64,000 nt of DNA from Brachypterus glaber (GCA_958510825.1 OY294044.1:44677851-44741850), one strand, 5' to 3'; shown: positions 1 to 12,508, numbered from the stretch's first letter. Notes: generated by a model from the letters alone, not told the origin. A program made the numbers and translations.

Positions 1-329
1 AAAAAATAAATTGATCATTTGTAAATAAAATTAACCTCTTTTATTTGGTAAAACCACATTTATTTTGTTGGTTTATTAGTTAAATAACGGACTAAATAAA
101 AGCGTTTGTCGAGTATAAAAGATCCTTTTATTTTCTCGGCAAGAAAAGGCCCTGATGGATAATACCTTTGACACATCCAAATGGTCGCCTGTTTAACACA
201 AATGGGAGGCATTGAAGTTGGAAATGGTTGACCTAAATCAAGCTCAATGTTGCATCAACAGGCGAAAATAACACTGGCCTGCAATTGAAAAAAATTTGAA
301 AACTTTTTTCTATTTCGTTAATTGATCTT

Positions 330-560
330 ATACAGGGTTATTCTTTTAAATGGTACACCTCCTGTAACTTTTGAACAGGATGAGATATGAACTTTAAATT
401 AGGAATATGTGTGATATACAACAAAAACTATCATTTGTGATATTTTTAAACTTTTTATTCGGTAAGGCGGCGGCAGGGGGGCAGTGGGGGACAATAGATA
501 ATGAATCAGATGCTATTTTGTTTAGTGTGTGGAAAATTAAAAAGTTTTGGAATGTTTGTA
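330..560. repeat. Decayed half of a foldback element
   Basis: The order 'cctgtaacttttgaacagga', 'gagatatgaactttaaat', then a G-rich 'ggcaggggggcagtggggga' follows the left half of the foldback family whose better copies lie at 5969-6653 and 50177-50795. Only one arm is visible, with many substitutions. Confidence 0.4.
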
Positions 561-954
561 TTTTAGTTTTTGATTTTATATTTTACCAATGATTAAATTT
601 ACTTGTTTAAACAAGCTACTTAATTCATGCGGTTTTACTATATAAAGTTCGTTTTTATTATAATTTAACAAAGTTCTTTCACTTCATAATTGTTAAGCCT
701 TATAATATACCTGCGCGGAATTTCCACACAAGCTGCGTGGAACATTCAAATGGTATATAGGGGAATTCTACGCAAATAAATATTTTCATTTTTTTTTATA
801 TTTACTTTTGTAATACTTAATAATACTTATATAATACTTTTATAATAATACTGCTTTATAAGACAAAATTATAGTTAACATGGTATGTTAACATACTAAT
901 TAATATTAACTATATTGCATTTATATGCATTTTTTTATCAAGCTTTGCCCTTGA

Positions 955-1190
955 ACTACCCTAATGTCGCGAATTTTTCAGAATTTTCAATATAATTTTT
1001 AAAACCTGCGGTATCAAAAATTCAGATTATCACTTTTTTATTCCTGGACCCTTGCGTAACAGTCTGATCTAAAAACTTCTCTATCAAAAGTATTTGATGT
1101 GATGAGACAAAAGCTTGATAGAAAAAGTTATTTGCAGGAGAAGTACAAAACAGGTATACTACCAAAAAGCAAATTCGCTGTAGGCCTGTG
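955..1190. repeat. Dispersed repeat, diverged partner at 25850-26115
   Basis: Both places share in order 'gcgaattttt', a 'gcggtatcaaaaa'-like segment, 'aaaaattcaga', 'tttttattcctgg' and 'ggcctgtgtaatt'. They read in the same orientation. The spacing is similar but substitutions and small indels are frequent, which suggests an old interspersed repeat of unknown class. Confidence 0.4.
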
Positions 1191-1449
1191 TAATTCCAAA
1201 GAAGCCACTAGAGAAAAGCGTAGCGCCGCGCCTCTCTTGCCATCACCAAAAACTGTTCGAATTTAAAAACCGAAAGTCCTTTGATGCGATTTACTTTAAT
1301 GAGAATTTATTTATTTTTTTTTTCTGCCATAATAGCTAAAAGTAAATATAAAATATAAAAATAAATTCGATTATTACGGATACACCCGTTATTAAAATCT
1401 ACCGAAAAAGCTAAATTTTTTGTTGAAAAGTCCAAAATGATCAAAATTT

Positions 1450-1475
1450 GCGTTACGTAATACTTGAACGTTCCC
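1450..1475. repeat. Solo terminal inverted repeat of a Harbinger-like MITE
   Basis: This segment matches the outer end of the foldback MITEs at 49880-50118 and 59255-59481 ('gcgttacgtaatacttgaac' then 'gttccc'), and is followed by TTA, which fits the three-base TWA target duplication. The opposite end was not found to the left, so this is a solo or truncated end. Confidence 0.5.
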
Positions 1476-1539
1476 TTAGGGTAGGACAAGGGAGAAAAAT
1501 GGACAAAAACTATAATTACACTAGGCAACAAATTGCAAC

Positions 1540-2130
1540 TTTTTTTTTTGCCCCGATCGGAAAGTAAATTTTTCTTACTAATTCAAGGGCGTAGAACCCG
1601 AGTCTAACCTTAGAAAAATTCCAGCACCTAAAATTTTTGAGATATAAGTTCAGGTAATAATTACGTTTTTTTTCAAAAACTTTAAAAAAAGGAGTAGAAT
1701 TTTGAAAATGTTAGTGTATATTAAAAAAAAAAAACGAGGAATTCAAAAATCTATATGTCAAAAACCTACTGTCAAAGTAAGTACGCGAAAAAAAAAATAA
1801 AAAGGTTAAATGAAAGTGCAGAGTTTACTTAATTGCTCATTTGTGGAAACACTATCAAATGTTTTTAAAAACTTTATAGAACTTAATTTGTAGATTATAA
1901 TATTCTCTACAAAAATATTTATACAAATATTTTTTTATTTTGCTTAGTTTGTTCCTAAAAAGTAAATAAATGAAAAAGATATAAAATTAAAGTACACAGC
2001 GTAAACTTTTTTCCCGAGCCCAAAAAATTTATTTTTCTTATCAATTTAAAGGCGCAGAATCGAAATTTGACCTTAAAAAAAATTCAGCACGTCTTATTTT
2101 TTAAATTTTAGTACATGCAATTATGCCAAT
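1540..2130. repeat. Diverged direct repeat (1540-1700 and 2010-2130)
   Basis: Both segments read approximately 'tttttcttactaattcaa', 'ggcgtagaa', 'ctaaccttagaaaaattc', 'cagcac' in the same order and orientation. The second copy differs at many positions. The class is not recognised. Confidence 0.4.
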
Positions 2131-2661
2131 TGAAAAATAATTGATAAAACAAAATATTGTGTATTTTTTTTTTGTTTTTTTAATGGTTCTACATCATAAA
2201 AATGTTACTTTATTAAATAAGAACCATAATACGTAACATTTTTTTAGTTCATTTTTGACCCCCTAGTAATGATTTTTGACAATTTTTAGCATGAGTACGT
2301 GGCGATAAGCTTGTACCCTTATGCACCCTTCTTCTTACCCTCCACCCCTACTTAGTTTTGTCACATTATCCATTTTTTTTTTTTAATATTTTTTTTTCAT
2401 AATATGCCTATTTATTCTACCTATGAATTTAAAGTTTCTATGTTTTAAGTTGGGTATTTTTTAACTAATATTGAGTCGCCGAATCCAAATTTGTCATTGG
2501 AATAATGATTTTTTAACATTTTTATCTTATTTCTCTCAGAAAACTTAGGTAATAGAAATATTCTGACCCAAAATTAGTTAAAAAACATATGACTCCAACC
2601 GGGGCAAGAAACCGTGTCGCCTAGTGTTATTAGCGAAATCTCACTTTTTTAATTCAATTAC

Positions 2662-3306
2662 AACTTTGTAATTTATTATATTTTTATTACCTTGAGTTTG
2701 GGGACACAGTTAAATTTATGTTTTGGTTGCAGCGGAAACAAAATCTTTAAGATATCATAGAACACGGTGTTCTAGAAGAACTTTTAAATGAAAACTTCCA
2801 TTTTTATTTCTTTTTGGAATTTGTTATATGCATATAACATAGATTAGAGATCATATATGATCTCTAATTAAAAAAATTAGACCAAAATTTTAAAAATCGT
2901 TAGAGCCGTTTTTGCAAAAAATGTGTTCTTTCGAAAAAAATCTGTCAGAATGTGGGTCAATGTTTACCGGTGAACATCAATAACGAACTTTGCTTTTGAT
3001 TTTAGAAAATAATATACAAAATTAAAACTTTGTAATTTATTATGTTTATATTACCTTGAGTTTGGGGACACAGTTTAATTTATGTTTTGGTTAAAGCCGA
3101 AACAAAATCTTTAAGATATCATAAAAGAACACGGTGTTCTAAAAGAACTTTTAAATGACAACTTCTATTTTTATTTCTTTTTGGAATTTGTTATATGCAT
3201 GTAACATAGATTAGAGATCATATATGATCTCTAATTTAAAAAAAAACCAAAATTTTAAAAATCGTTAGAGCCGTTTTTGCAAAAAATGTGTTCTTTCGAA
3301 AAAAAT
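2662..3306. repeat. Tandem duplication, about 364-bp offset
   Basis: Segments 2662-2945 and 3026-3306 are close copies in direct orientation (shared 'accttgagtttggggacaca', 'aacacggtgttct', 'gatcatatatgatc'). Each holds the two perfect short palindromes 'gaacacggtgttc'-like and 'agagatcatatatgatctct'. The second copy is the left arm of the foldback at 3026-4525, so the arm has been duplicated outward. Confidence 0.75.
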
Positions 3307-4525
3307 CTTTGATATATCACGCTAACATACTTGGTTTGACCTCGATGTCTCAGCTATTGACCAAACTCGGCATACCACTATGGTATCCAAGTACTCCCAC
3401 CAATTTTTTTTAAAACGGTCCATCCGTTTGGACCCCCCCCCCCATTGCTTACTCACTTTCATGTAACCACCCCAACCTCTGATTTTTAAATAGCACCTCC
3501 CCCCTCCCATTTCTTTCTAAGAATATGAAATTATATTTCATTTTGAATTAAAACATGTATTATAAGTAGTATCTTATTCTTTTAAGGGGCTTGTAATAAC
3601 AATTATTATTTAGTAATAATAATAATGTCCCATCAGGTTTTAGACGGGCTATATCTTTTTAAATAACGGAGATTTAAAAAGATAAAACAGTTATAAAAAT
3701 AAATTAAATTGGGGTCAAAGTAGAATTTACTGACATATGCAAAACTATCCCTTATTTACCCACCCTCTTGGAACCACCTCCAACTAGTTTTTTTAATAGC
3801 ACTCCTATTTTACTGAAGAATATGAAAGCACATTTCATTCTAAATTTCCAAAAACTTAAAGCCCAAAAGAAAAATGATTAATATATCCAAAACCAACTCA
3901 TAATAACCCTCCTGGAACCACCCGGAACTTTGTTTTAAATACCACCCTTCTATTAATAAACAATACTTGTTATTTAAATCCCCTTAAAATCTAAGATACC
4001 ACTAAGTATAATAATATAATAAATGGTTGAATTCAGAATGAAGTCCACTTTCGTAGTCTTTAACAAGAATTGGGGGGTGCTATTTGAAAAACAGAAGTTG
4101 TGGGTGGTTTCAAGGGAGTGGGTAAGCAAGAGGCGGTTTTAAATAAGTCAGTAAAATCTTCTTTGGCTTTGATTTAATGCTATTTTTTGCAAATTTTAAT
4201 ACCTTTTCAAATAGCGAAGATAAGCAATATCAAGAACTTGGTGGGATACCCAGTATAGTGAACGGATGGACCGTTTTAAAAAAAAAATGTGCTTAGGTAC
4301 CATAGCGGTACCACTATACCAAGTTTGGTCAAAATCCGAGACATCGAGGGCAAAGCGAGCATGTTAGCGTGAAATATCAAAGATATTTCTTTCAAAAACG
4401 GCTTTAACGAATTTTAAAATTTTGGTTTTCTTTTTTTAATTAGAGCTCATATAACAAATTCCAAAAAGAAAAAAAAATGGAAATTGTTGTCATTTAAAAG
4501 TTCTTCTAGAACACCGTGTGGAATA
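3026..4525. mobile_element. Foldback element (non-autonomous DNA transposon)
   Basis: The right part (4290-4525) is the inverse of 3026-3420: 'acggtccatccgttt' pairs with 'aacggatggaccgt', 'cacgctaacat' with 'atgttagcgtg', and the 'aacaaattccaaaaagaaa' block with 'tttctttttggaatttgtt'. The middle shares modules with the foldback at 47109-48066 ('aaggggcttgtaataacaat', 'gtatcttat'), so the two are related. No transposase frame is present. Confidence 0.65.
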
Positions 4526-4571
4526 ACAAAAAACTAAAATGACTAAGGTTGAAACCTTTTGGCAAAAGTCC

Positions 4572-4599
4572 ACATACATGTTACATGTAACATGTATGT
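4572..4599. repeat. Perfect 28-bp palindrome
   Basis: The sequence is its own reverse complement over 28 bases, centred on 'acatgt' (half-site acatacatgttaca). It lies just outside the right arm of the foldback. No known binding site is recognised. Confidence 0.9.
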
Positions 4600-5768
4600 A
4601 TAAGAATGAAAAATCAGTTTTAACCTAAAAAACAAGATGTAAATTTAAATGTCCATAATAGTACAATAAAATCAATTTTCCCGTCGTTAGATAGTATTTT
4701 TTAGTTGTACAACTGCCAACAAGTAAAGTGAAATCTCAAAATGCGGAACGGTAATGCGCTTTAACGACTGCTATAAAACGTTTAAAGCTGGCCTAAAGCG
4801 AGTAAATAGTATCATTGTTGGTAAATGAACCAAAACCCACAATATGGTCATGGTATTTATAGTCAGAAAAATTAACACGTTACATATTACGCATTTACAT
4901 TTCAATTCGCTTGTTCATATATGTAAGGGTTATTCCTTTTAAAGTTCTTAGAGCTTTAACTTCTTTGACACAGAATATTTTGACTATTCACATTTTAAAT
5001 ATTTTACGGCCATGGATAACAGTTTTAGCCTTTTTCAAAAATTAAAATATACACTAAGATCAATACACTTAGATTAGACTTACATCTTAGCTTACTTTAG
5101 TTTTTAGTCTGTTTTTTCTTTAATTTAAATTTGTAAAGAATAATAACTCCAGTTCATGCCGAAATACTACTGGTAGTTTCGGGTGGGGAGGTCAAACCTG
5201 GCAATAAGACTCTTTGGTCTTTGGTCCTTTTTGATGCAGTAATACTAAATTGGGTAAAAGAAAGGAAACAAGGAGGAGAGAAAAAAGACCGAAGTATGTA
5301 GTTTAGGAAAAAAATTATTAAAGAAGCGTTGAATTCAGCTTCTCATAAGGAAAAATGTTAAGATATAATATTTACTTGTTTTTTTTATAATTACACTTTT
5401 TTTCCACAGTACGGGCAATTGTCCAGGTGATTTAAATTGTTAAATTGTTAAAACATTATATTGTAAACCAATTAGTTTGTTAATAAGTATTTGAATTTGA
5501 CTTTGAATTTGAAGAAATACGATGCTAATTGCTAAATGTTAAATGCTAGTAAAATTACAATTATAATATTTAAAGGTTTTTTTCATCACCCTGTATAATT
5601 ATTGTAAAACTCCTAATTTTACTTTAATTAATTATATAAAAACAGTTGTCTAATATTTGTTATGTTTAAAATTAATAATTATAACAGTATTCTTTAAGAT
5701 CGTAATGAAATCTGACTAAAAAGTCCAAACTATATTATTGGGTAAGGCAATTCAGTAAAAGGTGATAG
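4600..5768. other. Non-coding stretch, nothing recognised
   Basis: I see no gene, tRNA or clear element. The sequence is AT-rich with scattered homopolymers up to the assembly gap. Confidence 0.5.
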
Positions 5769-5968
5769 NNNNNNNNNNNNNNNNNNNNNNNNNNNNNNNN
5801 NNNNNNNNNNNNNNNNNNNNNNNNNNNNNNNNNNNNNNNNNNNNNNNNNNNNNNNNNNNNNNNNNNNNNNNNNNNNNNNNNNNNNNNNNNNNNNNNNNNN
5901 NNNNNNNNNNNNNNNNNNNNNNNNNNNNNNNNNNNNNNNNNNNNNNNNNNNNNNNNNNNNNNNNNNNN
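5769..5968. other. Assembly gap of 200 N
   Basis: Exactly 200 ambiguous bases. The gap sits at the left end of a foldback element, and such hairpin-forming repeats commonly break assemblies, so the gap probably hides the left terminus of that element. Confidence 0.95.
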
Positions 5969-6653
5969 CGATCCAAAAGTCACCCTCCCCCCCTTTTAAC
6001 TTTTGAACGAGTTGAGATATCGACTTTAAATTTAGAACTCTTAAATAAGACAACTTAAACTATCTTTTAGCATATATTTGATATTTTCAGCTCTTAAAAT
6101 GTGGGCAGGGGGCAATGGGGGAACATTTTTTAAATAGAAAGGGGGGTCGTGTGTTACATCATTTTAAAGCTTATAAAATTCTCTATTTAAACTAACATTT
6201 TTAATTTTTTAAAAATTTTTTTTAAGGTTTTGAATTTTCAATTTTTTGTGCTAAAACATTGGACTTTTTTTTATAAATTTTTATTTATGTCAACTAAAAT
6301 TAGTTTAAAAGTATAATTAACATTTTTTTATGATGAAATTAGGCATTTTTAAAAAATTATTTGTTTTTTTTTAGAGAAATTTTGACATTAATACCCATTT
6401 TCAACCCCATTTTAAACCCAAAATTTTTATTTTTTTAAATTTAAAAATATGTAGTTAAATGGATAATTTTATAAGCTTTAAAATGATGTATTACACGACC
6501 CCCCTTTCCATTTAAAAAAATGTGCCCCCATGCCCCCCTACCCACATTTTAAGAGATGGTTTAAGTTGTCTTATTTAAAAGTTCCAAACTTGAAGTCGAT
6601 ATCTCAATTGGTTCAAAAGTTAAGAGGGGGGGGGGTGACTTTTGGACCACTGT
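5969..6653. mobile_element. Foldback MITE, left end lost in gap
   Basis: The two halves are inverse copies: 'atccaaaagtcacc' at the left pairs with 'ggtgacttttggac' at the right, and the C-run, 'gacttaaac'-type block, 'gtgggcaggggg' and 'ggggggtcgtgt' blocks appear in mirrored order. A near-identical element is at 50177-50795, whose ends show TACAGAGCGGTCCAAAAGT. There is no coding frame. Confidence 0.75.
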
Positions 6654-6818
6654 GTATATCCAGATCTTTTTAATAAGTTCCAGTGTAAAATTCACCATTC
6701 ATAGTTCAAAATTTAAACCCAGAAAATAATTTTTAACATTATTTTATGGCAAACTGTGGGTGTGAATTACGAGTGTAAATATCATTTATCCAACACCTTC
6801 ATAGAAACACTTTTTTTA

Positions 6819-7335
6819 GCACTATTTTAAATATAAAAAGTTAAATTTTTTCCACTAGTGACTAAATAGTATATTAAAGTACTAGTTTCATAAGACCCGT
6901 TTTTAGTGCACGAGTTTAGAAAACGGGCCGTTGAGGTGAGTTTTCTAAATTACTAGTGCGCTAAAAACGTGTTATGTTCTATTTTGCTCTAAAATTAAAA
7001 AAAAAAACTTACATTTAAATTGATGACTGATTTAGGGATTTTTGTTTTGATTTGGCATTATAATTTTCGCTATGTTTGAAATTCACAGAACAAACGATAT
7101 TTTGATATATTTTTCACTGCAAGTAACCAAGCCATAATTTTAACACGGTAAAAATTAACTTAAAACACAATTTTGTAGAAAACCCAAAAAAAAAGTACGA
7201 ATCTCTTATATGCCTATAAGAACACACAAAATGCGAGTGAGCTTATAAGATTCGCAAAATAGAAAAAAAAAATATTTTGATTTTTTTTGCGTAGAGAGCA
7301 CTATTTTAAATATAAAAAGTTGTTTCCACTAGTCA
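6819..7335. repeat. Direct repeat pair enclosing a hairpin
   Basis: 'gcactattttaaatataaaa' followed by 'ttccactagt' occurs at 6819 and again at about 7288. Between them 6890-6975 forms a hairpin-like inverted repeat ('cgtttttagtgcacgagttt' against 'actagtgcgctaaaaacg'). The phrase 'gtttttagtgcacgag' recurs at 55287, which suggests one MITE family. Confidence 0.45.
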
Positions 7336-7429
7336 CTAAAAAATGTTTTGGTCGCTCTTTTGTATATTAACAAAAGAATATTTTTGTCATATTTTTTTGC
7401 TAAATTATAGATGTTTATATAAAATTAAA

Positions 7430-7502
7430 GGGTGTTGGATAAAGCTTAATAAACGTTGTTGGATAAAACTTAATTAAGGGTGTTGGATAAAACTTAATTC
7501 TT
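7430..7502. repeat. Short minisatellite, 3 units
   Basis: Three consecutive imperfect units of the form gtgttggataaaacttaatt, the first two ending 'aataaac'/'aattaag'. Confidence 0.8.
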
Positions 7503-7876
7503 TTACTGAGTTAAGTTAAATTAAGATAAGCCAAAGGTACGGATTTATGGTTTAGCTCAATATAGCAAAATTTTAACATATATGCATTTTTGACATCAAA
7601 TATGAAAATAATGTAGCATAAAACATACATGTAATAAATAACGACTTATAGATAGTTTCGGTGTAGAATCGATTCAATAAGAAAATTGATCACTGACCTG
7701 TGCATCAGGCATCGAATAGTTATATAATATTAGGTGTACTTATGACAAAATGGACCTAACCTTTAGAGTAAAGTAATAGTATATTGAATTCTTATCAAAG
7801 GTAATTTTGAAATATGTAATAAGGAATATTCTTTTTGTCAAATTTTGAGATAGCGGTCTTTACCGTGACAAAAAAA

Positions 7877-7922
7877 ACCTCAAAAATTTTTACCTCAAAA
7901 ATTTTTACCTCAAAAAAAAAAA
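7877..7922. repeat. Short tandem repeat, 3 units of about 16 bp
   Basis: The unit 'acctcaaaaattttt' is present twice intact and once with the tail converted to an A-run. Confidence 0.8.
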
Positions 7923-8079
7923 TTACATCAAAAGCTCATTACCATGCACGAAAATTACCTTGAAAGGACGCAAGAAAATACCTTGCACGGACATTACCCC
8001 GCATAAGACAGGCCAAAATGTATAAAATATAAACCTGAACGAACAAGAAAAATACTCTAGATAGCAAGCCGGAACTAAA

Positions 8080-8327
8080 GACCTATACAGGGCTTTTAAC
8101 CGGACACTGCAGTGCACTGCCCTTAAAGATCCTAAATGGGCAAGTCTGAAATCGACACCTGCCGTCTATGCTCGGAAGCACCAGAAACGGCCGTACACAT
8201 CACCTGCACCTGCGAAGCTATTGCTCGCAAAAGGCTACAATATCTCGAACAGGTATCCCAAGACCTGCAGATAATCACAAGTAGCCCCCAAAAAACTCTT
8301 GAGCTTCTTTGGAAGCCTAAAGTTTGA
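8080..8327 (+). pseudogene. LINE 3' scrap: RNase H tail and CCHC-like zinc finger
   Basis: The frame from 8136 reads MGKSEIDTCRLC, then a cysteine/histidine pattern CRLCxEAPETAVHITCTC, then ARKRLQYL. This C-x2-C-x7-H-x4-C pattern following a 'GHC' RNase H tail is typical of the C-terminus of RNase H-bearing insect non-LTR retrotransposons (R1, Jockey and I-like groups). Just upstream another frame gives LLTGHCSALPLKI, the end of such an RNase H, so a frameshift near 8130 separates the two. Everything 5' of this is absent. It is a severely 5'-truncated, non-functional remnant. The clade cannot be fixed from about 80 codons. Confidence 0.7.
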
Positions 8328-8329
8328 TG

Positions 8330-9540
8330 TTGACTAAATTATAAAGCGGATTCACAATAGATCTCATTGGTACAGTGATTTGAAAGGCACTACGTTGCGT
8401 TACCCAACTTGTATTGTATTCTATTGTACCTCGCATAAAAAATTAACAAACTGTCATTCAATCAAAAACAATACCATAATCCACGGATTGAATTTTTCCT
8501 TTAAAAGCAATCTCATTTGTTACACATTTCCAAAAACAATTGTCTTTGCACACACGATCTTTGTAATACACAAAGTTTTTATAAACTGCTATTTTTTTCT
8601 TTCGTGAACTTTTATGTTAGGTAAATGATTCATTTTGAAACATGTACTAATCTACAAGCAAATAATTACCCCTATGCCCTAGACCGATTCGAAAAACCTT
8701 TAATAGAAGCAATATGTGAGATACCATGAACCGAAATGTAATGTTCTGTAAAATTACATAGTTCGTAAATCAATGTAAATATATGTAATTTTGAATAGTT
8801 TTACATTATTGTTGTTATTTTGTCAAATATTTAATTCATTCATGGCACTATTTTACAATAATTTAAATTTATTTACAAATGTTGACACAAATTTATGAAT
8901 TAAACATGACAAATAGCATACAATAAAATAAATACTTCAATATATGTAAAAATAAATGTAAAATAATGTAAAATACCTTAGTTTAAGTAATTTTACTATA
9001 CTTGAATAAGTATTAATAATTAATTACAATTATTGTATTTTATTCTTTTTTATTCACAACTGTTTAAGAGTTTATTTTCAGTTAAAAACGAAACCCAATA
9101 TAAGCTTTTTGTAAAACAAAATATATATTCTTAACATACAAACACATCCCTTATCTGGAGAGAATACACATATCTGTATCCTTCGGGATAGGGTAAATAG
9201 GATATTTGTTCTTGCGACGTGGATAGTCCCAATTTCGATATTCCACATAGATAGGAAACAAGAATTTGGTATGAATGGACTCTGAGATGACATTTTAGCT
9301 AAAAGCCCATTTTCAAACAATCCGACCCACTCAATACACCCTCCCATTTTAACTCCACAAATACAGAGCATTTCATCCAGGTAGAATATTTCGAAATGAG
9401 ATTTTGTTAAACCCTTAACCGGTATTGTTATTGCTTTGTCTTGTACTAGTTCTTAGTATACTAAGGACTTAATGTCTTCCTTATTATACCCTCCACAGCT
9501 CTCGAGCTGGAGGAAGAGAACGGTTTACAAATTTTCAAAT
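8330..9540. other. Non-coding stretch
   Basis: AT-rich, with repeated 'gtaaaat'/'atgtaat' words around 8740-9000. No gene or complete element is recognised. Confidence 0.45.
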
Positions 9541-9620
9541 TTAAAAAAATTAAACTTTTAGTCATCATTCACTTTAATAATAATAAAGTAAATGATGACT
9601 TAAAGTTTGATTTTTTAAAA
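9541..9620. repeat. Long hairpin
   Basis: 'gtcatcattcacttta' pairs with 'taaagtaaatgatgac', and outer 'aaaaaattaaacttt' pairs with 'aaagtttgattttt'. The loop is a few ata/taa bases. It is probably a tiny foldback element. Confidence 0.75.
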
Positions 9621-9949
9621 TAATATCTCTTTACTATAAGTATACGTACGTTAAACTATGGATCTCAATATTTTTGATTTTCGCAATTGGGTAATTTTCA
9701 AATTTGTAAATAAATTACCCTAGATTAATTTTTTTTATACCGGGTGTAGAAAGAGCATTGTATATATGTATATTCTTTATTTTAAAAGTTGAAGATTTTA
9801 AATTCGAGACATAATTTATTGCTATAAAACGTCAACATAAAAAGTACTGAAGCAGCACAGATAGGGAAATTTATAATACGCCGCCCTATTTAGTTCCAGA
9901 GACTCTTTCGGGGTTGAGGTTCTTTGAAAAAATTCTAGGTTATGTTAAT

Positions 9950-10043
9950 GGTTTCTTGAAAAATATATTGTATGGTAAAAAACACTGGATTACAATGGTT
10001 TCTTGAAAAATATATTGTATGGTAAAAAACACTGGATTACAAT
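9950..10043. repeat. Exact 47-bp tandem duplication
   Basis: Units 9950-9996 and 9997-10043 appear identical (start ggtttcttgaaaaatatatt, end attacaat). This is a recent local duplication. Confidence 0.9.
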
Positions 10044-10689
10044 GTGGGTAGGTGGTAAAAGAAACATGAGAATGCCTCATTGTAATATGGTAACCAATAA
10101 ACTGGAAAGAAATGGATTTACTTAATACCGGTAAAAAAAGGACAAATTGTAGTTAAACTTACCTGGAAAGACCGGCACATGTTCTGAGCATCATCGCTAG
10201 GATGGGTCAGTGAAACAATTCAAGCCCTAGTTTGATACAGTTCTTGGTTCATGTGATCATCAAAAAGGATATAAAGTTAGGTTAGTTCCTAAAATATATT
10301 AAAACAGAGGCGGATGAATGTCACAACTCAGTTCAACGTTTCCGATATTTTGTGGTTGTTTGTATCTATTGCCGGTTGTTCAGGACTCTGAACAGGGTTT
10401 TAAAAAGAAATGTCAAATAGAAAGGTTAAATTTGTTTATACGAGCCAAGTCCGAGGTAAATTCGGAAGGTAACATAAACAGAATGGAACTCATATTGGGA
10501 TAAGATCAATGACAAAAACGTGTAGATAAGGGAAACATTTACATTGTATATAAACCATTTTTATAATCAATAAATCATCATATGGTCTTTTGGTTGATTT
10601 GGTGAGTGTGTGTTTTTAATGGGGGCCGTTGGTTTACAAATAAACTAAACAAACGGTTGTGGTTTTACAATATAAAAAAGGTACTCCTG

Positions 10690-11680
10690 TTTTAATAATG
10701 CAAGTTTAGCCGTTTTTGAGAAAAATTCATTTAAAGGTGAAATTTCACGGTTCGAGAACGAAAAATTAAATACTAAAATCTTAGGAAGCAAAATGATGCA
10801 AGGTGAATTTCCATTAAAAACTAAGAAAAAAGACTCATATACAGGTACTTCGAAAAATCAATCCTAACGGAGCTAGCTAAAGATTTGTAAGTATACTCAC
10901 AAGCTTCAAAAGTGATTTTTCGACCTATATATCAATCCATGTACACCCCCTAAAATAGGATTGTTTTTAGTCAGATCAAAGCAAATTTTTTGTAGCTTAT
11001 ATTTCTTAATAAGAGCTACAAAATGACCTATAAAATTATTGTTTTGCACTTTCTCTGGAAAGTAAGTTAATTTTATTTTTATTTATATGCTTGCATTTTT
11101 GAAACCAGAAAATAAATTTACGTCAAAAAAAATCATTTAAAAACTTTTGTTTTTCCTTCATAACTCATTTTTTTCAAATGGAAACCCCCTTGCACGCCTC
11201 TAACTTTTTGGTGGGCTATTGTAAGGGCTACAAAATGGCGTACTTTTTTTTTTTAATTCCACTTTTGCCGGATTAGGCTATTTTTTAATAAATAAAAAAA
11301 TAATTAATTGATTTTTTTTAGATTCAAAATTGTTTTTTGAATTTAAAAATATACAGGCGTTGCCATTAAAAAAAAATTAAATTGACTAAGTTTCCGGCGA
11401 AACCGGAAGTGTAAAAAAGAAATTTTACGCTATTTTGTAGCTGTTGTTAAGAAACATAAGCTACAAAAAATTTGCTTTGATCGGGCTAAAAAAAATCCTA
11501 TTTTAGGAAATGAATATGGATTGAAAGTCACCCGGTATATATAAAAACTTTTTTTCTTAGCCTAACCCTATCATCATTAAAAATTTTATTTGAAGCATTT
11601 TAGTATTTAAGTTTTCGTCCTCGAAATGTAAAATTTCACCTTCAACTTAACTTTTCTGGCAAACGGTTAATCCTACAATA
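10690..11680. mobile_element. Foldback MITE
   Basis: Mirrored blocks run from both ends: 'gccgtttttgagaaaa' with 'ttttctggcaaacggt', 'aggtgaaatttcac' with 'gtaaaatttcacctt', 'cctaaaataggatt' with 'aatcctattttagg', 'gatcaaagcaaattttttgt' with its inverse at about 11470, and 'agctacaaaatg'-type words near the middle. No transposase frame is visible. Confidence 0.65.
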
Positions 11681-11689
11681 TTACAACAA

Positions 11690-12508
11690 GAGTATATATT
11701 TTATATATTTTGACCTGAGAAATCATATTTCAAAAATAAAATTACAAAAAAGTTACGCAGAAAAAAGTTAGAGACAAAAAACTGTTAAGGGCCCCGTTTC
11801 GCATACCCCTGGTTAAAATAAGTGTATGAAAATAACACAAAGGCCCTAAGTTTGGTTAACGTGGAAAACTTTGTTGCTATATCTTAAACGGTTCCTAAAT
11901 TATTAAAAAAATAAACGATTTTTTTTAGCTACTTTCAAAGGGGCTTAGCTCCTTTACGACGTATTTTTAGACATAGGTTTATAGGAACTTTTTGTCATAT
12001 TTTATGAAGTAGAATTACCCCTTAAAATTTCGGACCCTATTTCAAATACACCCTGTATATTTGAAATACCCAGTGTGCCTTTGCTTTTTTTTACGATCTA
12101 ATTAAGAATTATAATTAAAAATTATAATCATAGTAATTTAACGTGATAAGTTTTGAAAAAGTTTCGAAGTAAAAATTAAGCCCCTAAAATAGGTGATAAA
12201 TGCAATTAATCCAATTTAAACTTTGAAATTGGGCTATACTAAATTAGAAGAAAATTGTATTTCAAAACTTTTTCTCAAGATTTACGTCTTTAAATCATTA
12301 TTAAACTTAATAAAAATTTTAAGCTAGTCTGTCATAAAAATGTGAAAATTTTAAGATAGACAGGAAATTTGTTAACATTATTAGTTTTTTTTTACGTTCT
12401 TTCAAATGAGATTTCATAGCATAAGCAAAAATATAATTATAAATTTACGTATCTTACGTCTAAGAAATAATTAGGCATACTCCTATTAAACTAAATAATC
12501 TTCTTTAC
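11690..12508. other. Non-coding stretch, possible weak foldback
   Basis: No gene. Around 12140-12290 'agttttgaaaaagttt' and 'caaaactttttctcaag' face each other, which suggests a decayed foldback. Otherwise unremarkable AT-rich DNA. Confidence 0.4.

Larger units (their letters stand above)
1..2660. other. AT-rich non-coding stretch
   Basis: No coding sequence is recognisable on either strand; the short open frames have no family-like motif and biased AT composition. It holds the repeat remnants listed separately (330-560, 955-1190, 1450-1475, 1540-2130). Otherwise I see only A/T homopolymers. Confidence 0.6.

Noticed and set aside
3322..3510. 62-codon Gly/Trp-rich frame
   Set aside because: Generated by the C-run and foldback arm; no homologous pattern.
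5730..6058. Open frames across the N gap
   Set aside because: They consist mainly of unknown residues from the gap.
7430..7502. Possible CRISPR-like array
   Set aside because: Three adjacent repeats without unique spacers in a eukaryotic, repeat-rich setting; a minisatellite.
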